Positions 13,901 to 28,475 of a DNA stretch of 64,000 bases are shown here, in pieces. Position 1 is the first letter of the stretch; each line of letters starts with the position of its first letter. The DNA comes from Paratinospora sagittata (taxonomy: Eukaryota > Streptophyta > Magnoliopsida > Ranunculales > Menispermaceae), in assembly GCA_035771175.1 (NCBI GenBank), contig CM069597.1, positions 44,901,212-44,965,211 on the forward strand, read 5' to 3'. A program made the position numbers and the translations under genes. A model generated the notes under the pieces. It was not told the DNA's origin. It saw only the letters and a list, made by a program, of their open reading frames with translations, and did no database searches.

Positions 13901-16900
13901 AAAACCAAGCCATTGCCAAGACATCATCATAAACTGGTCCAACACGGTAGCCTTTAGCCTGCATATATCAGGAAAGAGTTTATTGTACAACAATATACAA
14001 ACTTAATCAATAATATCAAATGAAAAGAACATGTGATTCCTTAAAATGTGAAGCGCATCTTTAGCACAAGCACCAAAGCATGATGGCATCCAAATATGTG
14101 AAAAAATGGCAAGTTAGTAACCTTAAAATAATCAATTCATGTAAAAAATATAAGCAATCTTTAAATCTTTTTGTTGACAAACAAAACATAAAGTGTATCA
14201 GACCAGCCACTGAAGTGAAAATGAAAATGTTTTTTGAAAAAAATATATATAAACATTAAGGCAAACGCAAAACCCCAAGTGCAAAAAAAAAAAAAAAAGA
14301 CAAAAGGAAAAAAATTGAAACAACAATCCTTGAAAACAAGAAGCGTATCCAATACAAGACTCCAGCCATTTCCAGATCTAGAAAAGGCTCGACTCCAATT
14401 TGCTTTTTTTTTTTGGCAGAGATGCTATTTCTGGATTTAACCAAACCCATGAGATTGGAAAAGGCTCTATTGAGTTGAGTGAAGTTGCATTGAGATGCTA
14501 TTTTAGATTCAAACCCATGACTACGAAGTCAAAATGGAGCTACATTTCCATTGTTTCAAAGCCCACCTTTCTCAAATTAAGACACCTCTTTGGTAATAAT
14601 TATTGATAGAGCATTCCAAAAAATGAATCCTTTGAACATGGAATTGAAAAAGGCTTAAAACATAATGAAGTCATTACCTATTATAACAGAGCAAATATAT
14701 GACTTTTTTTTATCCCTAATACAAATTTATCTCTTTTAGTTATATTCATATAGTTCCATCCAAGCATCTAAAACGGGTCATCATATAGGCAAACACAAAT
14801 ATATCCTTGTCGATACTTGTCAATAAAAAGTAAGGGGTAAGACCACCTAAATTGAGATGAATTCATTACATATTGCAATATCACAAAATTGAGACAACCA
14901 TATAGAGAAGGTCATCACACAAAGGAACATAGTAACATAATAAATGTTTGTGCAACAAAATAGAGGAAAAAAACTGATGTGACTTTGTTACATTACCAAC
15001 ATATTAAAATAGAGATGACTATAGAAGCTTATCATATTGCATACAGTAGTGTTTTGGAACATGTGAACACTAAGAATAAGACAGCAGATATAATGGAGAA
15101 AACATAATGGTAGACTTTACAGTGATCATAACAATGAGGTTTGATAAACAGATGGTTCATTATGGCTGATAAATGCTTTGAACCAAAAAAGTTTTATACC
15201 TTACTGCGAGCAAGACTTCCCCACACTGTCGACAAACCTGGATAGACTGGTGGCTGCCGACCACCAAAGTCATCAAAAGAATAATCAACATAATTAACAA
15301 GAAAACGATTTCTCTCAGCACCATCTGATGACTCCTGTTGTACCCTGCAATCACCCAAGGAAAGCATTCACTAAACCAGGAGCTGCAAATAAGGCAGATC
15401 AATCAATTTATAGAGAGAGGAGAAAAGGAATAATCATTTGAAAAAGCCATAAGGTTAACTTGAGTGGTAAAGGAGCATTGTGATTGCATGCCAGGCATTC
15501 GTACAAAACATAAAACTCATGGTTTCAGAAAAGTAAGTATGATTAGACTCAAACTAATATTTTCAAGGCTTCGCCTAGGCGGTCGCCTAGGCTTTGTGCT
15601 AGGCAGGCAGTGAGGGTTTGTGCAAATATTTAAAAAGTTTAGGGGGGTCTCTCTAATTTAAAAAAAAAACTTAAAAAACATAAACGCCTCCTTTCTATAG
15701 TAAACTCTCGAATCTTTCTCTCCCGAAGCCTATCTTTTCCATTTGCTCCTACCAAGAAACGCCGTTGAAATCTCCAACAATCGTCGACGACCCTCCGGCG
15801 ATAGATATTTTAGTTTTGTACTTTTGAACCTTTGGATAATATGTATTATGGCATGAATTAATGTTTTGTGGATATGACTTTAATTACTATGAAGTGTTTT
15901 TTATCATTTTATGAAAATTTAACATATATTATAGAATATAGTTAGAAATATATAATTTTGTATATGAACTGTCCAGGGACCTGTAAATAATTAATTAATT
16001 ATCGAGGGACTTATAAATAAATATTTTTCTTATCGCCTAGGCTACGCCGCCTAGACATCGCCTTGGCGCCTTGAAAGCAATGACTCAAACAAGAATGATA
16101 ATGACAGAAGCAATTAAAGCAAACATTTAATAATAAGTATGATTAAAGAGACAAAGCAGAATGATAATTCCAAGAGCAATTTAAGCAAACAGCTAACAAT
16201 AGAAGAGGATCAACCCTTTGAAAGTCACAAAACAGGGTGCATGGTTAACTAAAGGGAAAATTCTAATGGAACATTCAAAAAACTATTTCCATGTTTTTCT
16301 GAATTAGATGCATAGACCCTGTGCCAAATCTGATGAGAGTGCCTACATATTAATAGCATTATAATTATTCACACATGAAATAAAAATGCCGAGATTTGAT
16401 GTGGCTACACACTCAAAAGTTTATACATTAGAAGTACTTTTCAGAAGCATTTTTATGATATTCAAGTACAAAATGCACCAAAAAGACAAGTCTATCCAAC
16501 CAGATATTAAAAATTCCAATAAATGTTACAATGTAAGCAGTCGATAGTAAGTCAAAATTTAGCTGTATGGCGCCTACTTGTGTAAACATGTAACTTCAAT
16601 ATTCAAATGCATCGTCCTATAGGAGCAGGATACGTATTCCCATTACAAAACAATACTCTGGCAGCAGTAGATTAAATATTTAAGCAACACAGAAGCAACT
16701 TGACCATGATTTTGCATTCAAAATAGCCTCTCTGCAAAGCAGGTACAAAGCCGTGTGTATCAACCCTATCCCAAATCCCATAATCATAGGAGCCTCATGC
16801 ATTGGAGACTACCTTTTATAAACAAGCATTTTGACCATATGTGCTCCAGATTAGCATAATCATCACTTTGCTGTAAAAGAAATAAAATGAAACAAAAAGA

Positions 16901-19900
16901 AAACAAAAATTATACCTGGTTAAGATATTAACCATGGCTCGAAAGGCTGCAACCTGAAAAAATCAAGTAAAACCTCAAAACACTTGCAAACATCTTTAAT
17001 TTCCAAATAAACAGTTTGAAGTGGACTGCATTAATGCTAAATCCTAAGGTTTTCTGAATTAAAAAAGTCTCTCACTACTATTAAACAAAGACATGGAAAC
17101 TTGTTCCAGTCTGAAACAGGTACACAATTTGTTTAGACATGCTGAGAAGCAAAACTTTGATAATGAAAAAATTTGCAAAATATATTATATTTGTAAGGCA
17201 CTCAAATAAAATAATTTAGCCTATATTAGTAATATGTGTGTGAGCACATGTTTGTGTGTGCACGCGTGCGTGCATTATGTGTGTGTCTGAGTGGTTTTGA
17301 TCCGTGGGCCAAGCTTATTTTTTGTGTCATGTGATCAATAAAACTGAGGCCCTGTTTGGTGTGTGATTCTGATACAGTTTTTCATATTCAAAAAATAAAA
17401 ATAAAAAAAAATCTTCTGTAAGTTTTTTTAAAAAACTGTTTTTAAATTTGAGCAATTCAATGCTTATTCATATCTTTCTTTCTTTTTTTCTAAAATGATA
17501 AAAAAAAAAAAGTTGTTTTCCAAATACTACTGTTTTGAGTTTCATTTAAACATTCAAATCACTAACCAAATGCAGGCTAAGTTTCCCTTACATGCATAAT
17601 TCATAAAAGCGACACAATCCTATAAATAATCACTTGCTTGCAAAGTTGTGTTTTGTAATGTGTAGCATAAAATAAGGTGCTTGACACGGTAAACTTCAAA
17701 AACAGTGTCCATTTTTGGTAAGGAATCAGAAGTAATAATGAAGAGCAAACTTTAAAGTAGTGAAAATCAATAAAAGAACTTTAGAATCTTTAACCATACC
17801 TGCAGTGTTTCACCACCATCACCTATTAAATGGAGAAGCATATTCAGTATTGGCTGCAGAAACTGCAGCAAAGCAGTGGAATCAACATTCTTTAAACTGT
17901 TGATAGCCTGCATGCAAACCATATATACACTCATAAATTAATTCCTGGAGAGAATACAGACACAGGTTCCAAGATTTGCTAGAACAAGTGTATTTATTTA
18001 CTAAGAACATTATAAATATGAAAATGCAATAATTTAGCAAAAAATATATACTCTTTAAGTCTTAACAATGCATGATACATACCAAGTGCATAATGAACTA
18101 TTTTATAACTTTTATTTTAATGGTGAATTGAAGATTTATAAAACCAATTCAATATTATTAGCATATATATATATATATATATTGAAAAATTTGAGTTATT
18201 CAATATATAACTAACTCCTAATACTTCTTTCCATTTTAGATCAATATCGAAGTCCTTATAACATTTTCTTTTGTCTTTTATGATGCAGTGACCAATTCCG
18301 CCCATTTTGCACAAAATGGACCTTACGTTTTTAGATATTTGGAGTCTTAGAGACATTATTTGGTAAGAAAACAAAGTTGCAACAATATTTTGTAATTAGT
18401 GACTGTAAACACACAAACTTTTAGAATTTTGAGAAATATTTTGACTTTTCACTTCACTTAATTGACTTCTTGTAATGTTTATTCAAATTCAATTTGGTCA
18501 GCTTCAAACACAAAAGCTGCCATTTCTATAGATCCATGTTTGAAGTGGAGTACCTTCAAGAGAAGTTCAACAAAACTATGAAGAACTTCAGGGAATTTCT
18601 ATTCCATGGAAACAAGGACCTAACTCACCAAAGTCGCATTTTTCACAAGGAGAATTATGCATAACACAAATGAAAAAATAATAACAATATTTATGATATT
18701 TAATTTACAAGGATTTAATTATTTTATAGAAATAACTTGTTCTAAGTAGGATTCTTTTTTATTTTTTTTAATATTTCTTTTTGTTCTTACTTGGAAAGAT
18801 CATTTCCTTGTTCTCTAGTGCATTTTAACTCATCAAAGTCGCATTTTTCACGAGGAGAATAATGCGGAATACAAATGAAAAAAGTGATAATAAAATTTTT
18901 GATAATTAATTTATAAGCATTTAATTATTACAAAAAGCATCAAAAAATTTAAAAAAAGACCCCTACTAAGCACAAACTATATCTATAAAATAATTAAATC
19001 CTTCTAAATTAAATATCAAACATATTATTATTAGAAGAAGAAGAAATATCAAAAAATAAGAAAACATTCCTAGTCAGAACAAATTATTTCTATGATATAA
19101 TTTGATATAATATTTCTTCTCCTTTTTATTTACTATCTCTTCATCCTTTTCATCTCCTTCCACATCAAGGTTTGCATTAATTTATCAACAACCCACCACC
19201 TCCTTTTAATTAAATGGTGCCATCGCTTATTTCTTCATTTGTAGTTGGCTAGCCTTTGTCTTTCATTTATCCCAAATTATATCATTAGGGAACTCCTACC
19301 ATTCCAAGCGTGCATTTCCCATTCTAATGATAGGTTATACCATAACTCCAACTACAACATTGTCTGTTTTGTCATAACCAACCCCCTCCTTTTCTTGCTA
19401 TTCCCATTTAATTAAGAGTTTTATCAGATCCTTTCTCCCATTTCCTTTCATCACAAGTAGCCATGTTTTTTTTAAAATAAATAAATTATGTAACAAACGA
19501 ATGTCTTGCATTTTGCAATTGCAGCTCAAAATGATTTAAGTACAGAAAACAGAGATGATTATGACTTAAAAAAATAAAGAAGTAGAAAATACCTCAAGAA
19601 GTTCAGAACCCCAAGGAGGGCTGGTGCGAAGAGTGTGCCTATCATATTCAAGAAAAAAATCCCTAATACGCTCATTAATTGGGTATACTGAGGAGCACAG
19701 TCTTAGCCGCAATCGAAAAACATTTTTCCCGTCTTCCAAGTAATCAAGTCTCTCCTACAAAAGTTTTCCGATTATGATATGCTATAAGAAACTGAAGAAT
19801 CAAGAGACCACCAGATTGGAATAGCATATGAGAAAAACCATAAGTGGCTACGAACTACCATGTAATAACATTCGAAAGCTTGAAACCACTAGCATACGTC

Positions 19901-22900
19901 CAAATGCATTATCAAAAGAATTCATTCATCATGGCTGATCATGTAACAATTTCACACGCATAAGTATCAGAGGCTAGAAAAATATCTTCGAATTGTCCAG
20001 AAAAAAAAAAAAAAAGGAATAAAAGCATCCATGAGGATATTCTACTTGTAAGAGCCATATTTATGTGATTTACTTCTGTTCATCATTATTCTCAAAATAA
20101 AAATGTTCATGAAACCAAGGACTAAAAATTCGCCGAATTTCGGCGAAATTCGGTGAATTTTTTCGGTTTTTTTACCATCGAAGTGCAAAGTGGGATGTAA
20201 AATAAAAAATGCAAAAATTCGCTAAATAATTCGATAAACTTCGACAACTTCGACGAAATTCGATAAACTTTGACAAAAGTTTAGTTTTTCAATAAAAAAA
20301 AATGCAAAAATTCGAGCAAAAATTCGATAAAATTCAACAAAATTCGATGAAATTAGACAGAGAAGTAAAAAAGATGTTACTTCATCAATAAAAAACAAAA
20401 AAAAACACTAATAATTATGTATTATTTTCAACTTCATCAACCAACATAGCAATATAAATTTTAAAAAATAATTTAACAAGTTAACAAATTATGTAGTTTA
20501 TGGGATATGCTTTACCAAAAAAAAAAAAAAAGAAGCAAAATAAATAAATAGTTAAAGTCGAAATAAGATAAAAACTTAAAAATAAATTAAAAGATTTCCT
20601 AAATTCATCTTTTTTTAGTTAACTCTTATGAAACAAGATTAATAAACAACACATTCAAATAATAAACTAATAAATTAAGCATGATAGAATTCAAACTAGT
20701 AAAGTATATGGTCGAGAAGCAAGCCACCACAAAATTAAATATCAAAATAAAGAAAACAAATTAAGACCAAAAGCCGTCAATTAAATTCATCAACTCACTT
20801 AACAAGATTGATTTTGTTAGGTCGCTTATTGATATTTTTATGTATTAAAAGTGTCTATTTATATTAGTTTTTAGCTTATACTACAATAAATTTAGATATT
20901 TAAGCATATATGCAAAAATTCTCTAAACTTCTCTAATTTAGCAAATTTTTACAAAAATTCTCCATGTCGAATTAAACTTCTCCGAATTACTTCTGATTTT
21001 TGAAGGTCGAAGTTTAGGGCGAAATCGAAGTTTCGTACCTTGCATGAAACCTAAGTTATCCCAACAATTCAATGTACATAATAGACACAGCATATATACT
21101 TGGAATATTACAGCTCTCTAATTTCTGTATATTAGCTTCTATTTTTTTAGGACATGGTTATTGGCTTTCGTTGTCAACAAAAATGTGTCATGACTAATAA
21201 TGTTTTACTACACAGACGAAAAAAAGCGGGGGGGAGGGGGGGGAGGAGGGGGAGGTACTAAACTCTTTAGAAAACACTTAACAAAGCACAAGCACAACAA
21301 TGACATAACAGGTATGATATACATCTCCATTGAATAATAGATTATACCAGCATTGAGAAACTTAGATAAGATAAATCAGTTGCTACCAAAATATTAAAAG
21401 AAATGCCTAAAGTTGTGTGGAAAATGGTGTATCCTAATTGAAAAGGTTTTCAAGGAAAGCCTGTAAGATGTCAATAACTTGAACATAAGAAAGGGAAAAA
21501 CCAACTTGGCAAATATTTATTGTCTAAATGATAATCCTTTTAGAGGGGGTCGATGGGGATAGGTAAGGGCTTGGAAAGATTCACTATAGTTTGGGTGCAT
21601 GGGCTAGGAATTGGGGTTCCATTTTGGCTTGTTTGTGAAAGATCAAGGAAAGTACCTGTCCTCATTGAGTTATGAGTACAGTACTCCATAAATTTTAATA
21701 TCTATTAAATGAAGTGTTTCTTTCTTGTCCAGAAAGAAATGATAATCCTTTTAAACTGCAGCCAATGAGATCACAACCGAATTGACCCCATGTAACCAAA
21801 CATAGGAAAACAAGGTAGAAAAGAATCTAAAGGACCATTTCACATAGAAAGAGTTTAAAACACACACACACACAAGGATGGTTCTAACGTTGTATACCTT
21901 ACAGCCATCTTGAAGATAATGTGGGACCAGCTCTCTCATAATTGGTAAAGAAATTTCAGATTGCAACCTGAAGCCAACCATAAAAATTAGATGTCTCAAG
22001 GAACAACACAAGCTAATCAGAGTTATAATATGCAAACGCTAGCACCGCCTAAAAGGCTAGAACGTAGTACAGTCTTTTGATTTTTATATAAACAACAGAA
22101 AGGTTTCTCTACAGTTAAAAATAACATCAGTTAGCGGTCATAATAATAGAGTCAAATTGCAGGCAATAGGTGCAATTCCTAATATCACTAAAATGCTCCG
22201 CGAAATGAAGATAGAAACTTTGCAAAGAACAAGCTCAAAATTCTTGGAATCAAGGATAACAGAAGGATGGAAGAGTATTGGCATGGAAACATAAAATGTC
22301 ATTCAGTGCACACACAAGGAATCATTTCAGATGGCCTTAGCCACACCAACAGCTTGGCTGAATTGAGGCTGATGCACAAGATTGTAACTTTTAATTCCAA
22401 AATCAATTCAAAAAAACAAAAAAAAAAATTAAAAAACAACAACCAACCAAACCATGCAAGCCAGGCCATCATGCATGCTTTTGGACCATCATGTCAATCC
22501 ATGGTTTAAGGGGCTTAGTGCAAGCACACATGATTTACAGAAACTGACCATGGGCCACGCCCATGGATACAAGCAATCTACAACCACTATAGAACATGTT
22601 GCTCTCAGCATCAAGGACAAGTCTTTTGTGGTTCATGGTAGCAACATAATAGAAGATGTCCTGTACAAAAAAAAAATTATACATGATGATGCAGAACAAA
22701 AATAGGCGCTGCTTTGCATTTTGCAATTTCTTTATTCAGTTATGTTTGGGCTTCGAAGCCAGCATTTCCTCATACCTTCCTGCCTGGATATTAAATCTTC
22801 TCTTTCACCAATTAGCAGTAGTAGACTAGTTACAACAATAATATGAGAAAGAATACAGGATTCTCTGTCTTATAAATAACCATGCAGAAGAAAATTGATT

Positions 22901-25900
22901 AAAATATCCCTGTAAAACTGTTTTCAATAGACAAGTATACTAGAATTGACACAAATAGATACCCAAAAATTTTCAAATAAAATAGCATATCTAGCTTAGA
23001 AGTAGACATACTGTGCATGTGTAGACAAAGGGAGAGCAGCATATCCAATGACGACCTGAAAAATTGAATATGCAAAATAAGCTTTTTCTAAGCTCATATA
23101 AAAGATAATAAAATTGCATAAAGCAAATAATGGATTTCTTTTATTTTCTTTTTTTTTATGGGGGTTGAGTGTGGTCTGGTGCTGCAGCTTGGGTGGGTTG
23201 AGGGAGGGGGGAGGAGAGGGAATGGGGATCATTTAACAATCTTTAAATAAATAAATAAATAAATAAAGTGAGATTGAAGATGGGGCCTTTATAGTTGGTT
23301 TTTGGCATCTTGTGCTTTACATGTTAAATCTTCCATTCCTTGAGGTTCTATTTAAATTTTGTTCTTTCTCAATTAACTTCATAACAAACCGCTGCTCGCC
23401 AAAAGATCATTGGAAAAAAAAAAAAAAAAAAATAGCATATTTGAACAGACTTCAGTACTTACTGGCTTTGGAGCTTCAAGTTTTGTCTGAAGATCAACAT
23501 GAAAGAAAGTGAATAGAAGATGCTGTTGTGATGTCAAAATTGCAGGCAGGCAAACTTTGATCTCATCATGATAGCAGGCCCCCCGAGCACCAACAGCGAC
23601 TTGTGTGTGAGACCATTTCTGAAGTGGTGCAACTTGGTCCCTAGGGTAAATTGCCTAGTAAAAAATACCTGAACTTAAAATTTCTTAACCTCAAAAGAAA
23701 ATTGCTGCCATAACATTTTATATATAAATTTACCTCCAATGGCTGTCTTTGCACATCTGCATCGTCCTTTCTCAGTTCAACACGAATGAATAAATTCCTT
23801 TTACGACTTAGACTGACAGTCAAGGGATACACATAAAGACAATGAAGAAGCTGTGAAAAAGGCTTGCTTCTCGTCATAGTACAGATATCGAATGCTTGAA
23901 ACTACAATGCATGGAATATGTTTTAGAATCAGAAACAAATAAGAAATATAGAAAACATATCAATAACACTTGAAAAAGAAAGATATAATTACCGATTTTT
24001 CTGAATACTAGAAAACTATACATGATAAAATATTCAATATCACAATTTTTGTACCACACACTTAATAGCCTTACTTTTGACAAAAATCATTGTACCTCCG
24101 AAAATACTTTACCAAATAACCTTACAAGCACATCTCTTTTTTATTTTATTTCGAGCCATCTTACCTAGACATCAGTATAAGTGTCAAGAATGGAAATGAA
24201 TCCAATTATCCAAGTAGGCAATGAAAACATTTTGCCATGTCCATCTAGTTATATTCATATTTAATCTCCATTCACCCTGAATAGAAGTAAAATTGAACAA
24301 GATTCGTCTACCAGCACAAGAGAAAAGGTCTGGAAAATGATCAACACTTTCACTATAAAATAATCAGATGTGGGACACCATAACCTACAATAGTACATAA
24401 AATGTTCAAGCTCAGGAATATCTGACAATACAGGCTAATTATTCGCTTATCTGTCTGTTGATTTGACCACATTTTTCCTAATCTCTCTTGTTAGAACTTT
24501 GAATTACTACTCTTGATTGTCACGAGCTCTCTTTTCTAATGAATATTCGATGCTTTTGTCAAAAAGAATCAATCTCTCAAACGTCATTCACCATGACACA
24601 TTGGCTTTGGTTTTCATTTCCATCCAAATATCTCATTTGAATATCCAAAGATCCACTGATTCAATAGCCAATTTACAAATCAAATCAGAAAAGAAACTGA
24701 GAGGAAAAAAAGAGACTACATAACCATAACCATTAAGCCATGTTTTTTTTTGACAGGAAACAGAAGGTAATATATTAATAATAACAAAAAGAAAAGGTCT
24801 TCTAGGTCACATTTTGGTACATTAAGGAATGCACTGACAAGTCTACCACTGGCAATCCATTTATTTGATGGCCAATTTCAAAATCAATTCAACCAGACCT
24901 GGGAAATTGATCTATTTCAATATTACTGATGAAATAGGTAAGCCAATCAGCACTAAAGACCAAGCAGTTCGTTTAATGAAAGAATACAGATTCATGAGAA
25001 TCATCATAAAATTGTGCTTCAACGGAGGAAATAAATTTTATTTGCATAGCTGATATGTAAAGCAAGAAGCAGTAAGACTAGAACATGTGCTTCTACTCAC
25101 GTCATCAGTGCTGAGATCTGGAATATGTCCAGAAAGAACATTTGAACCATTTCGACGTATTTGTTTTCCATCAGGCAAATTCCACTTTGAATTTCCATTC
25201 TGAGGCCTACTATCTCCATTATTGAGGCATTTTGTAGCAGAAAAATCAGCAAAACGATCCCCAGCATCAATAGAATCATTTGTTGTGCTGTCACCTTCTG
25301 AAACATTGTCTACTTCAACATGACCAGCCTGGAGTTTCTCGATTTCCAATTTCAAAAGACCTTTAACGGGTTTATGAATCTTTCGCTTGGGATCCTACAG
25401 AAAGAAAATTTAAACAACAAGATATTAAAATAGATTACCAGCTTCCAAAAGGTAGAAAAGATATAAAATAACACCACCTAAGCACCTATGTTACCCGGAC
25501 TCTTTACTTTAGCCCGATGTACCTGTGTCCAACACCTCATGATACGACATGGGTATGGGAAATGTGTCTGACACTTTAGATTTTTGAATATTACTATGTA
25601 GATTCTCCAATAGAAAGAAACGAAGGCATGAAAGAAGATGATGTCTAATACGTGAAATTCACTTAAGTGGGAGAACAAAACAGAATAAATGAATGAAAAC
25701 AAGAAAAAAAGGAAAGAACAACACATAATATAGCCGAGTCACCATATCCCAAAATATTAAAATGAACAAGTCAAACCTCTAGATATGTACCTGTATCCGG
25801 CATTCATACCCGAGTCCATGTATAACATAGCTAAGCACTAATTAATCCTAAAACTTTCTTGGATGAACATCAAGTTGCAATACATAAAACATGTATATTG

Positions 25901-28376
25901 ACTTAGGTTGTAAATGCATAGGGTTCAAGATTAAATCAAACTTCAGATAAGATCTGAAAATGTGGAAAAGTCAAATAGAGTAAAGAACTTCAAGAATTAA
26001 TCATATTGGGAAAACTCAACTAAGCCTTTTCCCAACTACATGGGATCGGCTACATAAATTCGCTTCTTCCACTCTGCTCTATCAAGGGCTAAGTCCGCAT
26101 TCAAATTAAAATAAGTTAAATCTTTTTTTTTAATCATGTTGGTAAAACATCAGAATAAACTGGTTCAGTAAGAACTTGAGAAGCTAAAGTAACTTAAAAC
26201 CAGTAAAGAATATGAAAATTAATTTAAAAAAGAAAAACACCGGAAAGACAACAGTACTAGCAAGATTTTCATAGACAATAGAAACAAATAACAGATAAGA
26301 AAGAGAGGGAAAAAAAAGAAACAAGTGCAGTCAATTCACTGAGGCACAACAGCAGAATCATCTTTAAATTACCAGCTGCATTACATGAAAATTCATAAAC
26401 ATGAAAAAGCAAAGCAGAGAGTAATAGGTACAAGCCCGAGAAGTATAGGCTGACTTTTCCCCACACCTGAAGTGAGTCCTCAGTGTAGCTTTCTTTAACT
26501 TTATTAAGGTTTGATATTTCAACGACAAAAGAACTTCCATTGGAATACTGAGCAAACTTGCCATCAAAAGTGATTTTTGCAGCACGTTCAGCAACATTCT
26601 CTTGGGAACTTGACCCAGACACATTGGGAACAAGAGGACTGCTGGGAGAGGTAGCTCCACCAGAAGCTGAAGCATTATTGTTATCAAAAAGAGAAATTAT
26701 TGCCCATGCAAAGGACTCTCTGTATGGCATGATTCGAGACCAAACTTGAAGCTTCTGTTTTTCTCTCTCAGTCAAGTGAACCTGTCATGGTATAGAAACT
26801 GCTGAATGAAAAGCCGTATCGATCCATAAGCAGAGAACATAGGTAAAGCCAACAGTGGAAATAAATAACCCTGCCAGAGAATATAAGACCTCAAGTTGCC
26901 ACATAATAAAAAACATGTTCAATATTCAACATTAAGAATCTAACATCATGCAAACACATCTTACAAATGCGTTATAGTACACCAAATCTGATTCATTTTT
27001 ATAATTTTTAAAAATCTTTTTAGGAAAAGTATGTCATGGCACATCCTATTGTGCAATTGCATATGCAAATGGAAGTTTTGGTTGCACATGAATGGCAATG
27101 TTGCTTGACATTGGTCATCTCAATTATCAAATATGGATGAGATCAATCCTCTTTTAAAATGAACTGCTTTATAAAAGATAATTGGTACATACAACACATT
27201 AAATGTTAGTATTGAGTCAATTCACACTTATCCATGCTCCATACAAGTCTGATGTTATGGAGACCCTAAATCATTGCACGTCTTTCAGGAAGTTGGTACT
27301 AATCTCCTCCAATCATACCATGACAATAGAGCAGTCGCTCCATCCTTCTAGAAGAAGACTGTGATTAACATCACTTATTCACTAGTCTTTCTACTAGTTT
27401 GAGATATACACTGGAATAATAGGATACAGCAACTCCTCATTTTCCCAATTCCACCATTAATAGGTCATCTGCTCCATTGCCTATTACTGAAGTTCATAAA
27501 TATAGAGAAATTTCTGAGAAATGAAAAGCTGCAGTTAACTTCATCTGCTTCAAAACTGACTCATATGTTCTAATAATATGAATTTCTGACCAACATCATC
27601 AATCTAACACAATTATTTTGGAAATGTACTTTCAGAGAGTCTCAGAAGATTTCAGAAGCTATAGTTAGCAGAACAATGAATATAGGAATCTTTTAAGGAA
27701 ACAAGCTAATGAGGTTGTAAAACAAACAGCTAGACATCATCAAACTCACTGGTTCCTTGCGTGAATACACAGAAGGTGTAATGCCACCTTCTTCTGTCAC
27801 AGGCTTCTCAAGTTGAATCAATAAGCAAACTGCTGCTGATGCAGTATCCAAAGAGAAAATACCGCGGCGCTCAGCAAAAACTCTAGCCTGGCGAAATCAC
27901 AAGGAAACAATAAAATTTTATTGTTTAGATTAAAGCCAATTATTCCACTATGATGATATACAGAAATCTTATAGACCAGAAAGAGTTAAAGGAATTCTAA
28001 GATATTCATAGTGAGAAAAAGAAAATCGACAATGCATAACCACAAAAACCTCAAATCACTTTTGAGAACTTACATCGGACATTTCAGTTGGTAGGACACG
28101 GAAGTAGAAATCCTCAGACAACTTCTCTCTTCTCTCTTTATTATATAAACAAATTGTTCCATAAAATGGCTCTACAAGATACATAGACTAAACATTAGGT
28201 CATTTAATAGCAAAAACAAATTATGGAAGTGAGGGAGTAGCGACCATATTTGTGCAATATCAAGAAACTGTAACACTTAGCCCAAAAATGATTATTTTAA
28301 CAGAACTCACCAACTAATCCAGCTTGAAAAGATAACGACAAAACCTTCACAGAGATTTTCAATGAACTGAGACTCC

Positions 28377-28475
<99 letters not shown>

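Larger units (their letters stand above)
21043..27749. other. SPK1 introns 7-12: mostly plain AT-rich sequence
   Basis: Between the exons listed for SPK1 in this stretch I see a G-run with no further structure just upstream (21226-21256), a poly(A) run at about 23415-23432, an ATAA microsatellite near 23247-23268, and a possible LINE 3' tail remnant near 24740. At about 26030-26110 there is a short repeat (CCCAACTACATGGGATCGGC) also seen at 49488-49565 and 51901-51980. No other gene is supported. Confidence 0.45.
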
